From DASXAQ01 sp036406615 (GTDB taxonomy: Bacteria; Actinomycetota; UBA4738), in assembly GCA_036406615.1 (NCBI GenBank), contig DASXAQ010000130.1, positions 1 through 8,457 of the forward strand: a stretch of 8,457 nt of DNA, read 5' to 3'. Of the stretch, positions 1 to 5,221 are shown piece after piece; the stretch's first letter is position 1; every line of letters starts with the position of its first letter. The notes beneath the pieces are model-generated. The model saw only the letters and a program-made list of their open reading frames with translations. It was not told the origin of the DNA and searched no databases. The translations under genes and the position numbers were made by a program.

Positions 1-54
1 GAGGGCGACATGTCCCAGGCCGACGCGCTGGCGATCGCCCGGTCGATCCGATGA
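1..54 (+). CDS. 3' end of an upstream gene (partial)
   Basis: The first frame is open from base 1 to a TGA at 52-54 and gives the 17-residue tail EGDMSQADALAIARSIR. The next plus-strand gene follows after an 82-base gap, so this is probably the true end of a separate gene. The tail, a short acidic turn and then an amphipathic ALAIARSI helix, resembles the C-terminal end of some actinobacterial secreted or anti-sigma-associated proteins that finish with a similar IA(R/E)S(I/L) helix. That resemblance is a weak impression only, and no function can be assigned from so little sequence. Confidence 0.55.
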   Translation, partial: EGDMSQADALAIARSIR

Positions 55-101
55 ACCGGTGGGAACCGCAGCGGCGTGGCCGGCGTACTTGTCGGTGAAC
101 G

Positions 102-120
102 ATGCACGAGTACATGCACG
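102..120 (+). repeat. Short direct repeat (two ATGCACG copies) upstream of the secreted-protein gene
   Basis: ATGCACG occurs at 102-108 and again at 114-120, a 12-base period, directly ahead of the ribosome binding site at 124-131. A poor promoter-like pair, TTGTCG at 89-94 and TACATG at 111-116 (16-base spacer), overlaps it. The repeat could be a regulator half-site pair or coincidence. It is seen directly, but any role is inferred and weak. Confidence 0.25.
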
Positions 121-123
121 CGG

Positions 124-131
124 AAAGGAGG
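124..131 (+). promoter_or_regulatory. Strong Shine-Dalgarno that sets the GTG start at 137
   Basis: AAAGGAGG lies 5 bases before GTG 137-139. It is the best anti-Shine-Dalgarno match in the window and favours this start over the upstream in-frame ATG at 59, because the signal peptide begins right after 137. Confidence 0.75.
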
Positions 132-136
132 CGCTC

Positions 137-868
137 GTGACGAGGCGAATCGCGGCCGTCGCCGCCCTGATCGTCGCCCTCGCGCTGCCGGCGGGGACCG
201 CCCAGGCGAAGGGCACCGTGGTACACGAGTCCGTCACCGTGACCGTCACCGGCCCCGGCACGAGTCCCGCCACGCTGCGCTGGTCCGGCAGCTGCCCGCT
301 GGGCTTGGGGTTCCCGTGCCCGCAATCGCTGTCCGATTACTCGGTCGTCCTGTCGAACACCGGGGTCTTCGCCACGACCTGGGACTCGGCCGCTCCGGAC
401 CCGTCCACGCTCGGCCCGAAGTACCGCATCACGTACCGCTTCCTGATCGACGGCCGGCACACCTACGGCACCTCCGTCGTGCGCCAGGACTTCTACCCGC
501 TGGGGCCGAGCCCGACCCAGTACGTCCCACACCAGCCGTGGCTGTACATGGCGCCGGGCCAGCACGTGGCCGACGTGCGGCTGCGATCGGGTTGGCTGAT
601 CGCCGCCCCTTCGCTCGTGGACATCCTTCGCACCCATGGATTGAGCGTGCCCGTGCCGCCCGCGCCGGATGCTGCGGCCTCGGCGGCGCCGGCCGTGGTC
701 GCGGCCTCCAGGCCGTCGCGTGCGCCCAACGGCCCCAGCCCGGCCCCGATGCTCGCCGGGATCGCCGCGCTGGCCGCCCTCGCGATCGCCGGCGCGGTGG
801 CGGGACGGCGTTCGTCCAGGCGGCGCGCGATGCGGATCGGCGGCGCCGAGGCGCCACCGGCCTCCTGA
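137..868 (+). CDS. Secreted protein with C-terminal membrane anchor, unknown function
   Basis: The product has 243 residues when started at GTG 137, chosen for the AAAGGAGG five bases upstream and because the residues that follow form a classical signal peptide: MTRR, a hydrophobic stretch at about 5-18, then a likely signal peptidase I site after AQA (24). Residues 25-170 are an extracellular domain rich in beta-prone segments and aromatic residues, with only two cysteines (C53 and C61), which could form a small disulfide loop. Residues 172-204 are an Ala/Pro-rich linker. Residues 205-223 (Leu/Ala/Ile/Gly) form a transmembrane helix, followed by an Arg-rich cytoplasmic stop (RRSSRRR, 224-230). 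This predicts a type I membrane protein displayed outside the cell. There is no LPXTG motif, so it is not a standard sortase substrate despite a similar tail layout. I do not recognise the family. It stands alone: the next gene is convergent, with 16 bases between the stop codons. Confidence 0.85.
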   Translation: MTRRIAAVAALIVALALPAGTAQAKGTVVHESVTVTVTGPGTSPATLRWSGSCPLGLGFPCPQSLSDYSVVLSNTGVFATTWDSAAPDPSTLGPKYRITYRFLIDGRHTYGTSVVRQDFYPLGPSPTQYVPHQPWLYMAPGQHVADVRLRSGWLIAAPSLVDILRTHGLSVPVPPAPDAAASAAPAVVAASRPSRAPNGPSPAPMLAGIAALAALAIAGAVAGRRSSRRRAMRIGGAEAPPAS

Positions 869-884
869 GCGGATCCGCCTACGG

Positions 885-1910
885 CTACGGCGACAGGCGC
901 TCGGCCAGGTACTGCAGGCTGATCGGGTATCGGTAGTCGATGCCCATGTGCGTGGCGTCGAACAGCTCGAAGCGGTAGTCCGTGACGCCCGCCTTCTCCA
1001 ACTCCTGCCGGAACGCCTCGGCGCCGAGGTCCAGGAACCACTCGTCCTTCCTGCCGGCGTCGATGTAGATGGCGCGCAGCGATCGCAGCGCGTCCACCCG
1101 CTTCGGCGCGATGCGCACCGGATCCCACGCGAGCCAGCGCTCCCACACGTCGGGGATCAGCTGCCCGGTGGCCTGGTCGTACGGCAGCGTGACCGTCCCG
1201 TCCTGCTCGGCGGAGTAGCACGCGGCCATGCACCAGTCGTTCAGCAGGTGGCCGTCCGAGTCCTTCGAGAAGGCTGGGCGGCTTCGGAAGTCCTCCCAGA
1301 ACGTGTCGAACGAGCCGTCGTACTGGTCGCGCAGCGCGCGGGCGGACTTCGGGAACTCGGGCAGGTAACACATCTCGAACAGCGAGTCCCCGGCGTGTGT
1401 CGCCAGGCCGCCCCAGACGTCGGGGCGAAGCATCCCGTGGACCATGGCGCCGTAGCCGCCGCTCGACTTGCCGGCGATCCCACGGTGCGCGGGCTCGGCC
1501 AGCGTGCGGTAGCGATCGTCGACCCACGGGACGATCTCGTCGCACAGGTAGGTCATGTACGCGCCGGTACCCGGCGAGTCGATGAACTGGCTGCCGCCAA
1601 TCGAGGTCCAGCAGTCCGCCCACACGACGACGCAGGGCGGAGCGTCGCCGCGCGCGAACAGCTCGTCGGCGGTCTCCGTGAAGTTCTTGCGGAACGCCGA
1701 CCGGTTGCGCCACATGTCGAGCTGCCCGGTCAGGCCCTGGATCATGTAGACCGAGGGGTAGCGCCGGTCCGGATCGTCGTCGTACCCCGGCGGCGTGTAC
1801 ACCCACAGCGGCCGAACGTGTGGGTCGCCCAGCACGTTGCCCTTCAGCGCCGCGCTGTCGAACTCGTGCTCGTCGTAGCGTCCCGCGGTCTTGATGGACC
1901 AGGGTTCCAT
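885..1910 (-). CDS. Esterase-D-type alpha/beta hydrolase (putative esterase family)
   Basis: The 341-residue protein has the layout of the putative esterase family (PF00756; esterase D, enterochelin-esterase-like and mycolyltransferase-like folds). Near the N-terminus are VYTPPGYD (37-44) and YPSVYMIQG (51-59), the usual first strands and oxyanion region. The nucleophile elbow is G147-K-S149-S-G151, making S149 the likely catalytic serine. The likely acid is in IDAGRKDEW (283-291; D289 or D284), and H321 in ATHMG is the likely histidine. There is no signal peptide, so it should be cytoplasmic. The substrate cannot be read from sequence; short acyl esters are a reasonable guess. GGGAGG sits 8 bases before the ATG, supporting the start. 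A TAGCAT -10 box about 34 bases upstream (1944-1949, minus strand) would give a short leader. It is divergent from the nucleotidyltransferase gene and convergent with the secreted-protein gene, so it is probably monocistronic. Confidence 0.9.
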   Translation of the reverse strand: MEPWSIKTAGRYDEHEFDSAALKGNVLGDPHVRPLWVYTPPGYDDDPDRRYPSVYMIQGLTGQLDMWRNRSAFRKNFTETADELFARGDAPPCVVVWADCWTSIGGSQFIDSPGTGAYMTYLCDEIVPWVDDRYRTLAEPAHRGIAGKSSGGYGAMVHGMLRPDVWGGLATHAGDSLFEMCYLPEFPKSARALRDQYDGSFDTFWEDFRSRPAFSKDSDGHLLNDWCMAACYSAEQDGTVTLPYDQATGQLIPDVWERWLAWDPVRIAPKRVDALRSLRAIYIDAGRKDEWFLDLGAEAFRQELEKAGVTDYRFELFDATHMGIDYRYPISLQYLAERLSP

Positions 1911-1943
1911 GAGCGTTGCCTCCCGAGTCGTCCCGTTTCGGCG

Positions 1944-1949
1944 ATGCTA
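1944..1949 (-). promoter_or_regulatory. Candidate -10 box (TAGCAT) for the esterase gene
   Basis: On the minus strand TAGCAT lies 33 bases before the esterase ATG, which would give a leader of about 25-28 bases containing the GGGAGG ribosome binding site. No TTGACA-like -35 is visible. The call rests on position and on the same hexamer recurring at 3354-3359. Confidence 0.4.
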
Positions 1950-1979
1950 CAGGGCCTCGCCCGCTCGGGCCGCGGACCG

Positions 1980-1985
1980 TAGAAT
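1980..1985 (+). promoter_or_regulatory. Candidate leaderless -10 box (TAGAAT) for the nucleotidyltransferase
   Basis: TAGAAT ends 7 bases before ATG 1993, so transcription would begin at or within a base of the start codon. The only G-rich stretch (GGGG at 1987-1990) is 2 bases from the ATG, too close to serve as a Shine-Dalgarno. This fits the leaderless arrangement common in Actinomycetota. No -35 element is evident. Confidence 0.5.
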
Positions 1986-1992
1986 CGGGGCG

Positions 1993-3342
1993 ATGCCTGC
2001 GGTGACCGAGGTCGTCGGGATCGGCCTTGCCGGCGGGCAGGGGGTCAGGGCGCGCCCGCTCACCCTGAAGGCCCCCGGCTACCTGCGATCCAAGGCGGCC
2101 ATGTCGTTCCTCGGGCGGCGCCTCATCCGTTGGGTCATCCAGGTGCTGCAGGCCGAGGGCATCAAGCAGTACTACGTGATCGCCCACGGCAAGGAGAACC
2201 GCTACCAGATCAAGGTCATGATCGGCTACGGCGACGACTTCGGCGTGGACGTCATGTACTCGCCGGTCAAGTACGACGCCCTGTCGACCGGCAGCGCGGA
2301 CTCGACGCTTCGGATGCTCGAGCACTGGGACATCTCGGGGACGGCGCTGGTGTTCCCGACCGACTCGATCATCGACTTCGACCTGGAGCCGATGTACCAG
2401 GCCCACCGCGAGTCCGGCGCCATCGTCACGATCGCGGGCATGGAGCGCGCGCCCGCCGAGGTGGCCGAGAAGTACGGCGTCATGCTCACGACCCCGGACC
2501 GGCGCATCTTCGAGTTCGTGGAGAAGCCGACGCTCGGCGAGATCCGCGAGCACTTCCGCGTCCGCGACGAGCGCGAGTTCGACCGTCTCCCGCTGCTCAC
2601 GAACGCCGGCTTCTACATGATCGATGCCGCGCGGCTGCGAAAGGTCGCCGAGTTCCCGCAGGTGGCGGAGCTTCGCCGGTCCCGGCTGGACTTCGGCAAG
2701 GACCTGCTGCCGTGGCTCGTCGGGCACGACTACCCGGTGTTCGCGTTTCCGGCGCACCGCATCGGCGACCTGGGCAACGTCCGCGACTACGTCGAGGCCA
2801 TGGTGGATGCGCTCCAGGGCAACTTCCGGTCCGTGGTCCGCCTGATGGGGCCGCCGCACGATCCCGACCGCCACGTGTGGATCGCGCCCGAGTCCCTGGG
2901 CCTTCGCGATTCCGAAACCGGCAAGACGCTGGAGGAGAAGCTCGCGGAGGGCCTGGTGACGATCGGGCCGGCGACCCGTATCGGTCGGTACTGCGAGATC
3001 GGGCCCGGGGTCGTGATCACCGAGTCGAACCTGGACGACGACGTGGACGTACGCGCAGGCGCCTACGTGTCGCGGGCCGAGGTTCGCGACGGCGCGATCA
3101 TCGGCCCGGGCGCGCGAATCCGCAACGCCTACATCGGCTCGATGAGCGAGATCCGAAGCGAGCGGGCCGCGCCGACCGTGCTCGAGGACTACGTGGCGCT
3201 CGGCGACGAGGTCGTCGTGTACGCCGGCGTCCGGTTGGCCGGCGACATCTCCGTGTATCCGCGCCTGAAGCTCCCCAACGGGATCAGCCCTCCGCCGGGC
3301 TCGGAGATCACCGGCCCCGCCGACGTCCTGCGCTACCTGTAG
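1993..3342 (+). CDS. Sugar nucleotidyltransferase with C-terminal left-handed beta-helix
   Basis: The 449-residue protein couples a sugar-1-phosphate to a nucleotide, releasing pyrophosphate, by family resemblance (NTP_transferase, as in RmlA, GlmU and GalU). Visible motifs: nucleotide-binding loop G14-G-Q-G-V-R-A-R-P-L-T24; probable phosphate-binding lysine K34 in RSKAAM; base-binding-like TGSADS (99-104); metal aspartate D124 in VFPTD; YGVM then FEFVEKP (161-164, 174-179); NAGFYMID (204-211); DFGKDLLPWL (233-242); and a second metal aspartate D259 in RIGDLGN. Residues about 320-425 show hexapeptide-like repeats (IGPATRIGRYCEIGPG, IIGPGARI, then a V/L-G-D/A series), typical of a left-handed beta-helix. 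The signature loop normally reads GGxGTR; here Thr is Val (V18), and about 10 extra residues precede K34. ATG 1993 is chosen because MPAVTEVVGIGLAGG gives the normal short N-terminus; an in-frame ATG at 1891 would extend the gene into the divergent esterase. The exact sugar and nucleotide are not readable. It lies 25 bases before the next gene. Confidence 0.85.
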   Translation: MPAVTEVVGIGLAGGQGVRARPLTLKAPGYLRSKAAMSFLGRRLIRWVIQVLQAEGIKQYYVIAHGKENRYQIKVMIGYGDDFGVDVMYSPVKYDALSTGSADSTLRMLEHWDISGTALVFPTDSIIDFDLEPMYQAHRESGAIVTIAGMERAPAEVAEKYGVMLTTPDRRIFEFVEKPTLGEIREHFRVRDEREFDRLPLLTNAGFYMIDAARLRKVAEFPQVAELRRSRLDFGKDLLPWLVGHDYPVFAFPAHRIGDLGNVRDYVEAMVDALQGNFRSVVRLMGPPHDPDRHVWIAPESLGLRDSETGKTLEEKLAEGLVTIGPATRIGRYCEIGPGVVITESNLDDDVDVRAGAYVSRAEVRDGAIIGPGARIRNAYIGSMSEIRSERAAPTVLEDYVALGDEVVVYAGVRLAGDISVYPRLKLPNGISPPPGSEITGPADVLRYL

Positions 3343-3353
3343 CCGCCGTCGCG

Positions 3354-3359
3354 TAGCAT
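3354..3359 (+). promoter_or_regulatory. Candidate leaderless -10 box (TAGCAT) for the luciferase-like oxidoreductase
   Basis: TAGCAT ends 8 bases before ATG 3368, there is no Shine-Dalgarno in between, and the preceding gene stops at 3342. This suggests a promoter internal to the plus-strand run with transcription starting at or next to the start codon. No -35 is evident. Confidence 0.45.
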
Positions 3360-3371
3360 GGCCTGCCATGC
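3356..3371 (+). repeat. Perfect 16-base inverted repeat over the putative -10 box and start codon
   Basis: GCATGGC (3356-3362) and GCCATGC (3365-3371) are exact reverse complements separated by CT. The palindrome covers the end of the candidate -10 box, the expected transcription start and the ATG at 3368, so it could be an operator or, in a longer read-through transcript, a hairpin hiding the start codon. The palindrome is seen directly; its role is inferred. Confidence 0.4.
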
Positions 3372-4375
3372 GCATCGGCCTGGCCTTGCCGCACTACGAC
3401 TTCTCGTTCCCGGACGCCGGGCCGGTGACCTGGGAGCGCGTGGCGCAGGCGGCCGGGCGCGCCGAGGCGCTGGGGTTCGATTCGATCTGGATCTCGGATC
3501 ACCTCTTCCTGGACCTGGCCCGCTACGGGGGTACCGACGAGCCGGCGGGGTCGCTGGAGCCGTTCACCGCCCTGGCCGCACTGTCGACGGCGACCACGCG
3601 GGTGCGCCTCGGGACGCTCGTGGCGTGCTCGCCGTTCCGCCACCCCGCCCACCTGGTCAAACTCTCGACGGGGGTGGACCTGCTGAGCGGCGGGCGGTTC
3701 GACCTGGGGATCGGAGCCGGGTGGTACGAGCGGGAGTTCGACGCCTTCGGATACGACTTCGGCGGCGTGGGCGAGCGGTTCGCCGCGCTGGAGGACTCGG
3801 TGGCGGCCGTCGCCGCGCTGTTTCGTTCGGAGCCGGCAACCCTGGACACGCCGACCGTCACGTTCCACGAGGCGTACAACCGGCCCCCGCCGGCGCAGGC
3901 GGGCGGTCCGCCGATCTGGGTGGGCGGCAAGGGCGGCGACCGGCTGCTGCGGCTCGTGGCCGCACACGGATCGGGGTGGAACACCGTGTGGCGATGGACC
4001 CCCGAAGCGCACCGCGAGCGAGCGACCCGTTTGCGCGAGATCGCGGACGCGCAGGGCCGCGATCCCACGACCGTCCGCCTGTCCGTCGGGCTGTACACCC
4101 TGGTGGGGGAGAACGAAGCCGACCTGGCCGCGCGCTACCGCGCGCTGCAGGCGTGGGCGCCCGGCGGCTCGCTGGACGACGTGAGCCTGGAGGGCTACGC
4201 CGAGGACGCGCTCGTCGGGACGCCGCAGGCGTGTCTGGATCGGCTGGCCGCGTTCGCCGAGACCGGCGTCGAGGAGATGATCGTCGGGGCGGCCTCGGTT
4301 CCGTTCGCCGTGCACGACTGGTCGGCGCTGGACATCGTGTCCGAGGCGATCATCCCCGCCGCGCACGACCTGTAG
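3368..4375 (+). CDS. Luciferase-like (LLM class) oxidoreductase, probably F420-dependent
   Basis: The 335-residue protein has the whole TIM-barrel plan of the bacterial luciferase-like family (PF00296): MRIGLALPHY at the first strand, ALGFDSIWISDH (34-45), EPFTALAALSTATTRVRLGT (64-83), LSGGRFDLGIGAGWYEREFDAFG (106-128), PPIWVGGKG (181-189) and VGTP (283-286) near the C-terminus. In this family these segments bind reduced flavin or F420 at the barrel mouth. The SDH and GAGWYEREF features are typical of actinobacterial F420-dependent members, so a cytoplasmic F420-linked oxidation or reduction is the best guess; substrate unknown. No signal peptide or membrane segment. The ATG at 3368 gives the exact family N-terminus. 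It follows the nucleotidyltransferase by 25 bases and precedes the winged-helix gene by 11, so it may share its transcript with the two downstream genes. Confidence 0.92.
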   Translation: MRIGLALPHYDFSFPDAGPVTWERVAQAAGRAEALGFDSIWISDHLFLDLARYGGTDEPAGSLEPFTALAALSTATTRVRLGTLVACSPFRHPAHLVKLSTGVDLLSGGRFDLGIGAGWYEREFDAFGYDFGGVGERFAALEDSVAAVAALFRSEPATLDTPTVTFHEAYNRPPPAQAGGPPIWVGGKGGDRLLRLVAAHGSGWNTVWRWTPEAHRERATRLREIADAQGRDPTTVRLSVGLYTLVGENEADLAARYRALQAWAPGGSLDDVSLEGYAEDALVGTPQACLDRLAAFAETGVEEMIVGAASVPFAVHDWSALDIVSEAIIPAAHDL

Positions 4376-4386
4376 GGCGGCCGCGC

Positions 4387-4611
4387 GTGGACGCCGAAGA
4401 GGCCGCGCTCACGGTGCTTCGCGAAGAGGGAATCCCGTTGCACTGGACGGTGATCCAGGACCTGGCGCTTCGGCGAGGCTACCTGGATCCGTTCACCCAG
4501 CCGGACATCCGCAAGCACCTGCTCGCGGCGCTGGCCGCGGCGGCGAAGCAGGGCAAGGTGCGAAAGGCGTCGACCGGCGTGTACGAGCTGGCGGGCGACG
4601 GCGATGCCTGA
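4387..4611 (+). CDS. Small winged-helix protein, HARE-HTH-like
   Basis: This 74-residue protein starts at GTG 4387, with a modest AGGGCGG six bases upstream, 11 bases after the previous stop. Residues 5-68 match the pattern of the HARE-HTH domain (also found in the RNA polymerase delta subunit and at the ends of restriction enzymes): AALTVLREEGIPLHW (6-20) is helix 1 and the 'G-x-PLh' turn, TVIQDLALRRG (21-31) is helix 2, PDIRKHLLAALAAAAKQG (39-56) is the third helix, and KVRKASTGVYELAG (57-70) is the beta-hairpin wing ending in the usual 'G-x-Y-x-L'. The fold is predicted to bind nucleic acid or RNA polymerase. The whole protein is just this domain. Its last 8 bases overlap the start of the next gene (ATGCCTGA), indicating coupled translation. 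The domain call is by pattern only and needs a profile search; the reading frame itself is well supported by spacing and overlap. Confidence 0.75.
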   Translation: MDAEEAALTVLREEGIPLHWTVIQDLALRRGYLDPFTQPDIRKHLLAALAAAAKQGKVRKASTGVYELAGDGDA

Positions 4612-5221
4612 GCCGGCCGCCTGGCACCCGCTGCGGCCGGCCGACGCGCTCGAGGTCCTGGACGCCGCCACGTTCCCGTGGTGGGTCGGCGGCGGACACG
4701 CGATCGACCTGTACGCCGGCATCCGCCCGCGGCCTCACGACCATCTGGAGATCGAAATGCTTCGGCGCGACTGGCCCCTCGCGTGCGCGGCGCTTCGCGG
4801 ATGGGACCTTCGAGCGGTGCGGCGCAGCCGCCTGCGGCCGGTCGGGTTGTCGATCCCGCCGACTCCGGGCTCGAGCCGGGTGTGGGCCCGGCCCGAAGGA
4901 TCCGACGACTGGCGCCTGGAACTGTGGCTCGCGGAATCGGAGGCGGATCAGTGGGCATCCCGTCGCAGCCCTGGGATCCAGCGTTCCTTCCGCCGGCTCG
5001 GCGGACGCACGCCGGACGGCGTCGCCTACCTGGCGCCGGAGATCGTCCTGTCGTTCGCGTCGAACCCGCCGACCGCCGTCGACGAGGCGAACCTCCAGGT
5101 CGCGTTGCCGCTCATGGAGACCGGGCGCCGGATCTGGTTACGCGAGGCGCTGCGAGCGGTCGAGCCTCGCCACCCCTGGGTCGGGCGGCTTCGCACCCGC
5201 CGCGGGACCGACGCGGCCTAG
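4604..5221 (+). CDS. ANT(2'')-like nucleotidyltransferase-fold protein with altered metal site
   Basis: The 205-residue protein resembles aminoglycoside 2''-adenylyltransferase-type proteins (PF10706 group). The diagnostic block is W26-W-V-G-G-G-H-A-I-D35, then R43-P-H-D-H-L-E-I (43-50), aligning with the GGGWAID and RKHDDIDL blocks of ANT(2'')-Ia. The two Mg-binding aspartates of that enzyme (D44 and D46 there) correspond here to H47 and E49. A third acidic position may be E106 in WRLELWL. LAPEIVLSF (143-151) and the C-terminal HPWVGRL (190-196) match the helical tail of related proteins, so length and both ends are intact. Catalysis is therefore uncertain: it could be an altered nucleotidyltransferase, a binding protein, or inactive. 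It is unlikely to be a true resistance gene given its chromosomal setting. It overlaps the winged-helix gene by 8 bases and ends on the same CTAG as the convergent glpX. Confidence 0.8.
   Translation: MPEPAAWHPLRPADALEVLDAATFPWWVGGGHAIDLYAGIRPRPHDHLEIEMLRRDWPLACAALRGWDLRAVRRSRLRPVGLSIPPTPGSSRVWARPEGSDDWRLELWLAESEADQWASRRSPGIQRSFRRLGGRTPDGVAYLAPEIVLSFASNPPTAVDEANLQVALPLMETGRRIWLREALRAVEPRHPWVGRLRTRRGTDAA

Noticed and set aside
869..878. Perfect palindrome GCGGATCCGC between convergent stop codons
   Set aside because: With a minimal loop only about three base pairs remain in a stem, the palindrome does not extend outward, and no T-run follows on either strand, so it is not a credible terminator.
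1891..1992. Upstream ATG at 1891 as the nucleotidyltransferase start
   Set aside because: It would add 34 residues with no family match and overlap the first codons and promoter of the divergent esterase. ATG 1993 fits the family N-terminus.
493..3375. A 960-codon open frame on the minus strand
   Set aside because: It runs antisense to the nucleotidyltransferase and out of frame with the esterase, is dominated by Arg, Ala, Gly and Asp/His repeats typical of shadow translation of GC-rich DNA, and shows no family motif.
4604..5221. Aminoglycoside resistance gene
   Set aside because: The similarity is limited to the fold and the GGGxAID block. The catalytic DxD is changed and the setting is chromosomal housekeeping genes, with no mobile element.
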